DNA of 64,000 nucleotides from Nocardioides salarius (GTDB lineage: Bacteria > Actinomycetota > Actinomycetes > Propionibacteriales > Nocardioidaceae), in the NCBI RefSeq assembly GCF_016907435.1, contig NZ_JAFBBZ010000001.1, positions 1,488,001 through 1,552,000 on the forward strand, in the 5' to 3' direction. Positions within the stretch are counted from its first letter, which is position 1; each line of letters begins with the position of its first letter. The translations under genes and the position numbers were made by a program. The notes under the pieces are model-generated. The model made no database searches and was not told the DNA's origin. It saw nothing but the letters and a program-made list of their open reading frames with translations. Below are positions 8,595-16,791 of this stretch, piece after piece.

Positions 8595-9881
8595 ATGACC
8601 GAGCAGGTGCCGCACCGCCGGACCGTGCCGCCGGACTCTCCCGAGGCAGCGGAGATCGCGCGGCTCACGGCGCTGGTCGGCGAGCGTCTGCAGCGCCGCT
8701 TCGACGACCTCAACGCGAGCATGAACGAGGCCATCGAGGAGGCGATCGTCGACCTGGGCGACCCCGACCTGACCGACATGCTCCACGCGAGCGTGGAGGG
8801 CAACATCGCCACGATCCTGCACATGCTGCGCCACGACATCCCGCTCGAGCGGGTCCAGCCGATCACGGCCGCCACCGAGTACGCCATCCGGCTGGCGCAG
8901 CGCGGGGTGCCCGGCACCTCCCTGCGCCGGGCCTACCACTTCGGGTCCGACGACCTGCTGGGGCAGGCCTTCGAGGAGGTGCGCCAGATCGACGTCGACC
9001 CCGACACCCGGTTGCGGCTGCTGCACCACCTGGCCGGCTGGATGCACTCCTACGTCGACTGGATCACCCGGATCGTGCTCGACGCGCACGAGGGCGAGCG
9101 CCGCCAGGTCGAGGAGCGCAGCGCCTCGATCGCTGCGACCCTGGTCCGGCGGGTGCTCGAGGACTCGACGGGGGCCCACCACGACTTCGCCGAGCGCACC
9201 GGCTACCGCCTCGACCAGCACCACGTCGCGGCGGTGGTGTGGATGGCGGGGGCGAACCCTGCGGTCGACCACACCGACGCGCTCAAGTCGCTCGCCGGCG
9301 AGCTGGGCTCGGCCACCGGGTCGAGCGCGGCGCTCTTCACCGCCGTCGACCGCAGCACGGCCTGGGTCTGGTGGGGCCGCAACGGCGACGCGAGCCCGCT
9401 GGCCGCCGACGTGGTCGAGCTCGTGCTGACGCGCCACGAGCAGGCACGCGTCGCGCTCGGCCAGACCGGTCGGGGCGCGGCCGGGTTCCGCACCAGCCAC
9501 CGTCAGGCCGGCGCCGCTCGCGACCTGGCCCGGGCGGCCAGCACCGGCCAGCAGGTCACCGCCCACGGCGACCGGGCCGTGGCCGTGGTGGCGATGCTGC
9601 TGCACGACATGCACGACCTGGCCGGGTGGGTGGGCGACGTGCTGGGACCGCTGGCGGCCGACACCGACAACGCGGCACGGCTGCGCGAGACCCTGCTGAC
9701 GTTCCTCGTCAGCGGCAGCTACCAGGCCACGGGGGAACGGCTGATGCTGCACCGCAACACCGTGAAGTACCGGGTCGACCGTGCGCTCGAGCTGCGCTCG
9801 CGCGGCCTCGAGGACCGGCTCGACGTCGAGCTGGCGCTCGAGTCGGTGCGGCTGCTGGGCGACGTGCTGCTGTCGCGGTGA
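8595..9881 (+). CDS. PucR-type HTH transcriptional regulator
   Basis: A 428-aa regulator with a C-terminal PucR-type helix-turn-helix: LLTFLVSGSYQATGERLMLH followed by RNTVKYRVDRALEL. The N-terminal half is a helical sensory region and the middle resembles the GGDEF-like domain of CdaR/PucR proteins. ATG at 8595 is chosen for a GGAG five bases upstream; another ATG lies 15 bases earlier. It begins 25 bp after the oxidoreductase stop and is co-directional with the lipid cluster, so it is the obvious candidate regulator of that cluster, possibly sensing its acid substrate. The ligand is unknown. Confidence 0.88.
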   Translation: MTEQVPHRRTVPPDSPEAAEIARLTALVGERLQRRFDDLNASMNEAIEEAIVDLGDPDLTDMLHASVEGNIATILHMLRHDIPLERVQPITAATEYAIRLAQRGVPGTSLRRAYHFGSDDLLGQAFEEVRQIDVDPDTRLRLLHHLAGWMHSYVDWITRIVLDAHEGERRQVEERSASIAATLVRRVLEDSTGAHHDFAERTGYRLDQHHVAAVVWMAGANPAVDHTDALKSLAGELGSATGSSAALFTAVDRSTAWVWWGRNGDASPLAADVVELVLTRHEQARVALGQTGRGAAGFRTSHRQAGAARDLARAASTGQQVTAHGDRAVAVVAMLLHDMHDLAGWVGDVLGPLAADTDNAARLRETLLTFLVSGSYQATGERLMLHRNTVKYRVDRALELRSRGLEDRLDVELALESVRLLGDVLLSR

Positions 9882-9884
9882 GCG

Positions 9885-10430
9885 TCACCCCGCCCGGTGG
9901 GCCTGGCGCACCGCCCGGGCGATGGCGCGCGCGTAGCGGCGGGCCATCACCTGCTGGAAGAGCGGCAGCAGGGGCCCGGCGGCCCGGACCAGCGGCCACG
10001 CGGGGCGGGAGTACGCGGTGACCGTGAAGACCACCGAGCCGTCGGGCTCGAGATGCACCACGAACGCCTCCTCGCCGGTGAGCGGGTGTCCGGGCAGGGT
10101 GCCGTAGGCGAACCCCCGCCGGTCCGGCTGGTCGACGACGTAGAGCACGCGCGCGGGGGCGCGGAGCGCCCAGGGCCCCAGGCCGAGCCGCACCCCGACG
10201 ACGTCACCCTCCGCGGCCGGCCGGTCGCCCGGCTGCACCCTCGACCCGAGGAGGTCCTGCGCCTGCCAGCCCAGCACCGCCCGAGCGGCGGTCTCGAGCT
10301 GTGGCCTGCCCCGGCCCACCACCCGCGAGTGGCGCAGGTGGTCGAACCCGGCAGGCGGCTCACCGCGCGTCGCGCCGACGGGCTCGTAGGTCAGGGCGCC
10401 CTCGCGCCCGACCCCCTCCCCCTGGTTCAC
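9885..10430 (-). CDS. DUF1990 protein
   Basis: A 181-aa soluble protein of the DUF1990 family. The family core GTLPGHPLTGEEAFVVHLEP is present, with LTYEPVGATRG near the N-terminus. The start is a GTG at 10430 with no obvious ribosome site, so translation may be leaderless or start slightly downstream. It converges with the PucR-type gene (3-bp gap) and follows the MFS gene's stop by 22 bp. The function is not known; a START/SRPBCC-like lipid-binding fold is plausible but not demonstrated here. Confidence 0.83.
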   Translation of the reverse strand: MNQGEGVGREGALTYEPVGATRGEPPAGFDHLRHSRVVGRGRPQLETAARAVLGWQAQDLLGSRVQPGDRPAAEGDVVGVRLGLGPWALRAPARVLYVVDQPDRRGFAYGTLPGHPLTGEEAFVVHLEPDGSVVFTVTAYSRPAWPLVRAAGPLLPLFQQVMARRYARAIARAVRQAHRAG

Positions 10431-10452
10431 GAGCGAGAGACTACGGGCCGGC

Positions 10453-11826
10453 TCAGTCCGCGGCGTCAGCCAGCACGGCCTCGGGCGAGCTGCGCAGGAT
10501 CGGGATCAGCGCGGTCATGCCCAGCAGCGGCAGCAGCCCGAGGATCGCCAGCGCCCACGGCAGCCCGGTGACGCCACCGAGCCCGCCGACCATGGCGGAG
10601 CCGACGGAGCCGCCGGTCATGAAGACCAGGGTGGCGATGCCGAGGGCGACGCCGCGCACGTGCACCTGCACCGCCTCGCCGACCGACGCCGAGAGGGCGG
10701 GCTGGCCGGCGCCGAAGGCGAAGGTGACCAGGATCAGCACCAGGGCGAGCAGCACCGGGGAGAGCACGGCGGAGCCCCACGCGGCGAGGAACAGCGCCAG
10801 CGACGAGGCGATGGCACCGATGGCCAGCGTGCGCACCGCCCCGATCCGGGTGAGCAGCGGGCCGGTGAGCCGGGGCATCAGCACCGCCACGAGGGAGGCG
10901 GGCAGCAGCAGCAGGCCGACCTGCCAGGGCTCCCAGCCGGCCTCGCCGACGAGCACCGCCGGCACCGCGATCAGCAGCCCGAACCAGGCGGCCGGCACGG
11001 CCGCGGCGGCCAGCGCCGAGCGCACCACCACGGGGTTGCGGATCACGTCGCGGGGCAGGAACCCGTCGGGCCGGCGTCGCACCTGCAGCGCCACCAGCGG
11101 GGTGCCGAGCCCGAGCAGCAGCAGCCCGACGAGCGCGATCACCAGACCGGTCGAGGGCGACTGGATCAGCAGCACCAGCCCGGCGGCGGTCAGCGCGACC
11201 AGGATCGCGCCGAGCACGTCGAGGCGCGCCCCGCTGCCCTCGGTGGTCAGCGCCCGCCACACGAACGGGATCACCAGCGCCCCGAGCATCGGGATCGCCA
11301 TCACCGCGCGCCACCCGAAGGCGGCCTCGGTCAACCCGCCGAGCAGCGGGCCGAGGCTGGTCACGGCGGCCGCGGTGCCGGCCAGGCGGCCCAGGGCCAG
11401 CCCGCGCACGGCGCCGTCGTACCGGCCGCTGAGGATCGCCACCCCGAGCGTCGGCACAGCCGCGGCGCCCGCGCCCTGCACGAGGCGGGCGAAGAGGAGC
11501 ACGCCGTACGTCGGCGCCAGCGCCGCCAGCAGCGCGCCACCGGTCATCAGGCCGATGCCGACCAGCAGCGGGGTGCGGATGCCGACGAGGTCGGAGAAGC
11601 GGCCGTAGAGCGCGGTGGTGACCGCGAACATCAGCGCGTAGAGGCTGATCGTCCAGGCGGTGGCGCCGACGCCGATGCCGAAGTCCTGGCCCAGCGCGGG
11701 CAGCGCCACGGCGGCCGCGGCCGAGCCCATCCCGGCGAGCCCGAAGAGCACGCCGATGAGCATGGACACGCGGCGTGAGTCGTCGATGGGCACGATCTCT
11801 CCCAACTCCGCGGCGCGGCCCCGCAT
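10453..11826 (-). CDS. MFS transporter, DHA2-like
   Basis: A 457-aa multi-pass membrane transporter with about 14 hydrophobic segments, the number expected for DHA2 drug:H+ exporters. Motif A-like GRFSDLVGIRTPLLVG follows the second segment, and PTLGVAILSGRYDGAVRG lies at the fourth/fifth region. ATG at 11826 is preferred because a GAGG/GGGA stretch precedes it; an in-frame GTG lies 11 codons upstream close to the AT-rich aagataaatc promoter-like sequence. No local TetR/MarR regulator is present. The substrate cannot be predicted. Confidence 0.85.
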   Translation of the reverse strand: MRGRAAELGEIVPIDDSRRVSMLIGVLFGLAGMGSAAAAVALPALGQDFGIGVGATAWTISLYALMFAVTTALYGRFSDLVGIRTPLLVGIGLMTGGALLAALAPTYGVLLFARLVQGAGAAAVPTLGVAILSGRYDGAVRGLALGRLAGTAAAVTSLGPLLGGLTEAAFGWRAVMAIPMLGALVIPFVWRALTTEGSGARLDVLGAILVALTAAGLVLLIQSPSTGLVIALVGLLLLGLGTPLVALQVRRRPDGFLPRDVIRNPVVVRSALAAAAVPAAWFGLLIAVPAVLVGEAGWEPWQVGLLLLPASLVAVLMPRLTGPLLTRIGAVRTLAIGAIASSLALFLAAWGSAVLSPVLLALVLILVTFAFGAGQPALSASVGEAVQVHVRGVALGIATLVFMTGGSVGSAMVGGLGGVTGLPWALAILGLLPLLGMTALIPILRSSPEAVLADAAD

Positions 11827-11926
11827 TCCCGCCACCCTCGCACCGCGTCGGGACCCCACAAAGATAAATCCTGGAATTTCCTCGGAGGGATGTATGAGAC
11901 GTCCACCTCGGGGAACAGGTCTAGTG

Positions 11927-11975
11927 ACGCCAGGCCCGGCGTGTACACACCCCCCAGTGATGCCGGGCCTGGCGT
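11927..11975. terminator. Strong 14-bp stem hairpin between lipase and MFS genes
   Basis: Perfect 14-bp arms acgccaggcccggc (11927-11940) and gccgggcctggcgt (11962-11975) enclose a 21-nt loop that itself starts with the palindrome gtgtacac. It lies just after the lipase stop (minus strand) and before the MFS start. There is no T-run, but U-less hairpins are usual in high-GC actinobacteria, so a terminator for the lipase gene is likely. Confidence 0.6.
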
Positions 11976-11997
11976 CCTCACGTTCCCGGCCCGGGGG

Positions 11998-12939
11998 TCA
12001 GCCGGCCGGCGGCGGCCCGCCGACGAACGGCAGCACCACCGAGCACCCGACCGGCGTACGCCGCTGCGGGTCGAGGGCGTGCAGCACGTGCCCGGCCGCG
12101 ACCGGGTCGGCGACGATCTGGAAGTGCTCGGCGTAGTCGGTGGCGCACTCGTCCTGCACGACGATGTTGGTCATCCCCCGCTCGATGCCCGAGGTGTGCG
12201 GCACCACCAGCTCGTCGTAGCGGGTCACGATGTTGGTGTAGTCGATGCCCTCGACCGCGACCCCGCCGCGACGGATCCTGCGCAGGAACCGCGAGTCGGG
12301 CGAGAACTGCCCGCAGGCCACGCAGAACGGCACGGAGGAGTCGACCGGCATCCCGGAGGCGCTGCCGGCGAGCGCGGCGGCGCCGCCGACCTCGGTGCCG
12401 TGCCACAGCGGCGCGATCGAGACGTAGCGCTTGACGTGCTTCGCCCCGCCGAGGAACTTCACGTACCAGCTCGGCATCAGGGTGCCCTGGGAGTGCCCGA
12501 CGAGGTCGACCTTGCGGGCCCCGGTGGCGCGGCGTACGTCGCCGACGAAGCGCTTGAGCTCACGGGCGCTCGACTGCATCCGCCGCATCCCCCCGAAGAC
12601 CTCGGTCGCCGGCCCGCCGAGGTCGTCGACGCCGTAGGTCAGCGCGAAGACGCAGTAGCCCTCGTTGGCCAGCAACGGCCCGTAGGTCTGCCAGTTCGTG
12701 GCCCGGTTGCCGAAGGTGCCGTGCACCAGCACCACCGGGCGCGGGTGCCGGCGGCTGGGTCGGCAGTCCCAGTCGTTGGTGCCGGGGGCGTCGCTCTGGG
12801 CGCCGCCGAGCAGGGCGTAGGGCAGGAAGTTGTAGGGCACCGGGTAGCGCTCGGCCGCCACGGCGCCGACGGGCACGAGGGCGCCGGTGAGGCCCAGGGC
12901 GGTGAGGAGCACGACGAGGACGGCGGGGAGGCGACGCAT
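11998..12939 (-). CDS. Secreted triacylglycerol lipase/esterase
   Basis: A 313-aa exported alpha/beta hydrolase of the actinobacterial class 2 lipase type. A signal peptide covers about the first 29 residues (ending near VGAVAAE). The oxyanion-side motif PVVLVHGTFGN and the nucleophile elbow DLVGHSQGTLMPSW carry the catalytic Ser; NWQTYGPLLANEGYCVFALTYG is characteristic of the group. A C-terminal His in AEHFQIVADP probably completes the triad. Four or more Cys residues suggest disulfides. The start is an ATG directly at the signal peptide. It sits alone with a hairpin beyond its stop. Substrate range is unknown. Confidence 0.9.
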   Translation of the reverse strand: MRRLPAVLVVLLTALGLTGALVPVGAVAAERYPVPYNFLPYALLGGAQSDAPGTNDWDCRPSRRHPRPVVLVHGTFGNRATNWQTYGPLLANEGYCVFALTYGVDDLGGPATEVFGGMRRMQSSARELKRFVGDVRRATGARKVDLVGHSQGTLMPSWYVKFLGGAKHVKRYVSIAPLWHGTEVGGAAALAGSASGMPVDSSVPFCVACGQFSPDSRFLRRIRRGGVAVEGIDYTNIVTRYDELVVPHTSGIERGMTNIVVQDECATDYAEHFQIVADPVAAGHVLHALDPQRRTPVGCSVVLPFVGGPPPAG

Positions 12940-12988
12940 GCCCCCTCAACGACCCGCTGCCCCGACGGTGACGCCGGTCCTGGGTGCG

Positions 12989-14137
12989 TCAGTCGTCGGG
13001 CTGGCGCTGCGGCAGCTGCACGGTGACGGTGGTGCCCTTGCCGGGGGTGCTGGTCAGCGCGACGCTGCCGCGGTGCGCCTCGACGATGCCGTGCACGAGC
13101 GCGAGGCCCAGGCCGGTGCCGGGCACCTGGTCGGCGGTGGCGCTGCGGCTGCGGTAGAGCCGCTCGAAGACCTTCTTCTGCTCCGCGGGCTCGATGCCGG
13201 CGCCGGTGTCGGCGACGGTGATCACGGTGGAGTCGGCGAGCGCGCTGACGGTGACGTCGACGTGGCCGCCCGCGGGGGTGAACTTCACGGCGTTGGCGAC
13301 GAGGTTGTCGACGACCTGGGTGAGCCGGTGCTTGTCGCCGGTCACCGGGGCCAGCGTCTCGGGGTCGCCGTGCACGTGCACGGCCACGCCCTTGCGGCGC
13401 GCGTCGCGGTGCCGCTCGGTGACGACCTCGCCGGCCAGGTCGAGCACGTCGACGTCCTGCAGCCGCAGCCGGATCTGGTCGAGGTTGCCGACGGCGAGGG
13501 TGAGCAGGTCGGTGACCAGGCGCAGCTCGCGGTCGGCGTTGGCGCGGATCCGCTCCAGCATGTCGCGCCCCAGCGGGCTGAGCGCGTCGTGCTCGAGCTC
13601 GTCGAGCAGCTCGGCGTAGCCGATGATGGAGGTCAGCGGGGTGCGCAGCTCGTGGGTGACGGTGGCCAGCAGCTCGTCGCGCAGCCGGTCGGCCTCGGCC
13701 TCCAGACGCAGCCGCTCGGTGATGTCGCGCACCGTGGCGACCGCGAGCCGACCGTCGCCGTAGGGCACGGAGGCCAGCGAGATCTCGGCGGGGAACTCCA
13801 CCCCGTCGCGACGGTAGGCCGGCAGCTGCAGCAGCCCCATCGGCCGGTGGCTGTAGCCGTTGCGGCGCCGGGGGTGGGTGGGGCGCAGCCGGGGCGGCAC
13901 CAGCACCTCGATCCGCTCGCCCTCGAGCTCGGCGGGACGCCAGCCGAAGACCGGCTCGACCTGGGTGTTGGCGGCGGTGATCAGCCCGTCGTCGCCGACG
14001 ACGATGACGGCGTCGGGCACCGCGTCGAGGGTGGCGCGGAAGAGGTCGGCGCTGGGCAGGACGCCGGTGTGCGGCGCCTCGGGCGCGCGCTCGGCAGAGG
14101 TCGACGCCGGGGCCCCGTCCTCGTCCGTCGACCGCAC
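12989..14137 (-). CDS. PAS-domain sensor histidine kinase
   Basis: A 382-aa cytoplasmic kinase with a PAS domain at about 30-140 (VPDAVIVVGDDGLITAANTQ), HisKA with phospho-acceptor His162 in VTHELRTPLTS, and HATPase_c with N-box DNLVANAVKFTP, G1 DTGAGI and G2 GTGLGLALV. No membrane segments are visible, so it senses an internal signal. GTG at 14137 is chosen for the GAGGAG upstream and the PAS boundary; longer readings add low-complexity sequence. No response regulator is adjacent, making it an orphan kinase. It lies 79 bp downstream of the BLUF photoreceptor gene on the same strand, so light control is possible. Confidence 0.88.
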   Translation of the reverse strand: MRSTDEDGAPASTSAERAPEAPHTGVLPSADLFRATLDAVPDAVIVVGDDGLITAANTQVEPVFGWRPAELEGERIEVLVPPRLRPTHPRRRNGYSHRPMGLLQLPAYRRDGVEFPAEISLASVPYGDGRLAVATVRDITERLRLEAEADRLRDELLATVTHELRTPLTSIIGYAELLDELEHDALSPLGRDMLERIRANADRELRLVTDLLTLAVGNLDQIRLRLQDVDVLDLAGEVVTERHRDARRKGVAVHVHGDPETLAPVTGDKHRLTQVVDNLVANAVKFTPAGGHVDVTVSALADSTVITVADTGAGIEPAEQKKVFERLYRSRSATADQVPGTGLGLALVHGIVEAHRGSVALTSTPGKGTTVTVQLPQRQPDD

Positions 14138-14216
14138 CCCGGCTCCTCGCTCTGTCGCTGCCCCGGCTCCGGGGACGGTCGCCAGTGTGCCAGGACCACG
14201 CTCACCCCCCGGGGAT

Positions 14217-14630
14217 TCAGCGCATGGTCTGGCGGAACAGTCCGAGCAGCCACATCGGCCCGTTGCCGGGTGCCTCACCGGCGCCCGGGGGGCGTGTGCG
14301 CAGGAAGTCGCTGAAGCCGTCGAGGGGCGCATCGAGGTCGTCGACGTAGCGGAAGCCCATCGTCCACTGGGCGAAGGTGCGCTCGGCGATGCTCTCGCGG
14401 AGCAGCTCGATGATCCCGTGGTGGCGCGGGTCGGCGCAGATCTTCGCGTAGGTCTCGACCACCGCGTCGTCAGGGCCCTCGAGGGCCTGGATGATGTTGC
14501 CGTCGCGGTAGAGCATCATCCCCGTCAGCCCGAGCGCCTGGTTCTTGGCGCGGACCGCTCGCAGCATGTCGAGCAGCTGGGGCTCGGTGAGCAGCTCGGC
14601 GGCCGAGCTGACGTAGGTGATCGAGAGCAC
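14217..14630 (-). CDS. BLUF-domain blue-light photoreceptor
   Basis: A 137-aa stand-alone BLUF protein that should bind FAD. Key residues line up with AppA numbering by a constant offset of 15: Tyr6 (ITYVS), Asn30, Gln48 (GNIIQALEG), Trp89 and Met91. GLTGMMLYRDG is the typical core. The GTG start is followed at once by the first beta strand, so it is secure although the ribosome site is weak. The C-terminal 35 residues are a short capping tail with no output domain, so signalling must be through a partner; the PAS histidine kinase next downstream on the same strand is the obvious candidate. Confidence 0.92.
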   Translation of the reverse strand: MLSITYVSSAAELLTEPQLLDMLRAVRAKNQALGLTGMMLYRDGNIIQALEGPDDAVVETYAKICADPRHHGIIELLRESIAERTFAQWTMGFRYVDDLDAPLDGFSDFLRTRPPGAGEAPGNGPMWLLGLFRQTMR

Positions 14631-14700
14631 CTGGTCACCCTAGGAGCAGCATCCGCAGCCGTGGCGCCGCCGCACCGTGGCGCGACGTTAGGCTCGCCCC

Positions 14701-15861
14701 GTGACGGACCGTTGGCGGCAGGCTGCCGAGCGCCAGAAGTGGATGGTCGAGCACCGCCGCCACCTGCACCGCGAGCCGGAGGTCGGGCTCGAGCTGCCCG
14801 ACACCCACGACCACCTGGCCACGACCCTGCGCGAGCTGGGCCTCGAGCCGACCGTGCACCCGGGCGCCGGCGTCACCGTCGAGGTGCCGGGCACGACCGA
14901 CGAGCGCCCGGTGGTGCTGCGCGCCGACATGGACGCGCTGCCGGTCACCGAGCGCACTGGTCTGCCGCACACGTCGCGGCGTGACGGCGCGATGCACGCC
15001 TGCGGCCACGACCTGCACATGGCGATGCTGCTGGGCGCCGCGTCGTGCCTGGTCGAGCAGCCGCCCCGGCGGCGTACGGTGCTGGTCTTCCAGCCCGGCG
15101 AGGAGACCGACCGGGGCGCGGTGCCGACGCTCGCGCAGCACGCCGCGCTGGCGGTGGACGACGCGGAGGCCTTCGCGATCCACGTGCACGCGACCTGGCC
15201 GGCGCACACCGTGCACCTGCGCGCGGGCACCTTCATGGCGTACGGCGACTGGTTCCGCGTCGACTACCGCGGCCCGGGAGCCCACGCCAGCCAGCCGCAC
15301 CTGGCCGGCAACCCGGTGGTGGCGGCCAGCGAGCTGGTCCGGCGCCTGGGCGAGCGCGTCGAGGGGCTGCGCCGCGACGAGCACCTGGTCGCCACGGTCA
15401 CCGAGTCGCTGATCGGCAACACCGTCAACGTCATCCCCACCGACGGGCGCCTGCGCGGCACGATGCGCACCCTCTCGGCCGAGCGGCGCGACCGGCTGCA
15501 CACCGCGCTGCGCGACCTCGCGAGCGCCACCGCCGCCGAGGTCGGCGTCGAGGCGGGCACCACCGTCACCGAGGGCTACCCGGCCGTGGTCAACGACGCG
15601 GCGTACGTCGACCGGGTGCGCGCCGCGCTCGGCGGGCGCCCCGCGCCGGTCGAGGTGGTGGAGATGAGCGAGCCGTCGATGGTGATCGAGGACTTCGCCT
15701 ACTTCCTGCAGCGCTGGCCGGGCGCGATGGTCTACCTGGGCGCGCAGGTGCCCGGCCACGAGGCGTTCAACCACGCCGCCGACGCGGTCTTCGACGAGGC
15801 GGTGCTGGCGACCGGCGCCGCGCTGCACCTGCTCGCAGCCGACGGCCTGCCGGCGGCCTGA
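14701..15861 (+). CDS. M20-family amidohydrolase
   Basis: A 386-aa cytoplasmic metallohydrolase of the M20D/hippurate hydrolase-like group, which removes N-acyl groups from amino acids or related amides. Visible features are HRHLHREPEVGLE at the N-terminus, metal-binding MHACGHDLHM, the catalytic glutamates in QPGEETDRG, metal His in AIHVHA, dimerisation-domain GPGAHASQPH and the C-terminal FNHAAD. GTG start at 14701, divergent from the BLUF gene by 70 bp. A 10-bp hairpin overlaps its stop codon. The substrate is unknown. Confidence 0.9.
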   Translation: MTDRWRQAAERQKWMVEHRRHLHREPEVGLELPDTHDHLATTLRELGLEPTVHPGAGVTVEVPGTTDERPVVLRADMDALPVTERTGLPHTSRRDGAMHACGHDLHMAMLLGAASCLVEQPPRRRTVLVFQPGEETDRGAVPTLAQHAALAVDDAEAFAIHVHATWPAHTVHLRAGTFMAYGDWFRVDYRGPGAHASQPHLAGNPVVAASELVRRLGERVEGLRRDEHLVATVTESLIGNTVNVIPTDGRLRGTMRTLSAERRDRLHTALRDLASATAAEVGVEAGTTVTEGYPAVVNDAAYVDRVRAALGGRPAPVEVVEMSEPSMVIEDFAYFLQRWPGAMVYLGAQVPGHEAFNHAADAVFDEAVLATGAALHLLAADGLPAA

Positions 15862-15877
15862 GGACCACCGGCAGGCC
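15844..15877. terminator. Bidirectional hairpin overlapping the M20 stop
   Basis: Perfect 10-bp arms ggcctgccgg (15844-15853) and ccggcaggcc (15868-15877) flank a 14-nt loop that contains the M20 stop codon. It lies exactly between two convergent genes, so it can end transcripts from both sides. No T-tract is present. Confidence 0.6.
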
Positions 15878-15882
15878 GGGCG

Positions 15883-16791
15883 TCAGTGGGCGGCCAGGTC
15901 GGCGCGCACCCGGGCACCGGCGTGCACGGTGTGGGCCGCGGCCAGGGCGTTGGCCCGGCGTACCGCCTCGAGGAGGTCGGCGCCGTCGGCGAGCTGCTGG
16001 GCCAGGGTGCCGCAGAAGACGTCGCCGGCGCCGCTGGCGTCGGTGGCCTCGGTGGGCACCCCGGGCACGGCGACCGGGGCGTCGTCGCCCTGGAAGCACA
16101 GCGCACCGGCGGCGCCGAGGGTGACCACGACGCTGCCGTGGTGGCCGAGCGCCGCGACGCAGACCGCGACCCCGGTGGGGTCGGTCGGCTCGGGCCGGCC
16201 CACCAACCGGCCCAGCTCGCTGCGGTTGGGCACCAGCACGTCGACCCCGGCCAGCAGCTCGCGCACCGGGGTGGGGTCGGCCGGCATCGGCGCCGGGTTG
16301 AGCACCACCCGGGCGCCGTGGGCGGCGGCGACGGCCGCGGCCACCGCGTCGACCGGCACCTCGAGCTGCAGCAGCAGCACGTCGGGCCGGGCGGCCGCGA
16401 CGGCGGCCTCGACCTCGCTCGCGGTGAGCGAGGCGTTGGCGCCGGGGTCGACGACGATGGTGTTCTCGCCCTCGGCGTCGACGGTGATCACGGCGATGCC
16501 GGTGCCGAGGTCGTCGCGGCGCGCGACGGGCGAGACGTCGACGTCGAGGTCGGTGAGCGCGGCGAGCGCCCGCTCCCCCGGCTCGTCGTCGCCGACCGCG
16601 CCGACCATGCTGACCCGGGCGCCCAGCACGGCCGCGGCGGCCGCCTGGTTGGCGCCCTTGCCGCCGGGCGAGACCAGGCGGGTGCCGCGGGTCAGGGTGG
16701 TCTCCCCGGGCCGGGGCAGCGCGACGACGCCGAGGGTGGTGTCTTCGTTGAAGGAGCCGACCACGCAGACCCGGCCGCTGGCCGCGCTCAC
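15883..16791 (-). CDS. PfkB-family carbohydrate kinase (ribokinase-like)
   Basis: A 302-aa sugar kinase of the ribokinase type. The N-terminal signature SPGGKGANQAAAAAVLGA (PfkB motif 1) and the C-terminal ATP/anion-hole motif DASGAGDVFCGTL are clear. It should phosphorylate a pentose or nucleoside in the cytoplasm. GTG at 16791 overlaps the nucleoside hydrolase stop by four bases (GTGA). As the last gene of the seven-gene operon, right after a nucleoside hydrolase, it plausibly phosphorylates ribose released from a nucleoside; that substrate is inferred from context. Confidence 0.9.
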   Translation of the reverse strand: MSAASGRVCVVGSFNEDTTLGVVALPRPGETTLTRGTRLVSPGGKGANQAAAAAVLGARVSMVGAVGDDEPGERALAALTDLDVDVSPVARRDDLGTGIAVITVDAEGENTIVVDPGANASLTASEVEAAVAAARPDVLLLQLEVPVDAVAAAVAAAHGARVVLNPAPMPADPTPVRELLAGVDVLVPNRSELGRLVGRPEPTDPTGVAVCVAALGHHGSVVVTLGAAGALCFQGDDAPVAVPGVPTEATDASGAGDVFCGTLAQQLADGADLLEAVRRANALAAAHTVHAGARVRADLAAH

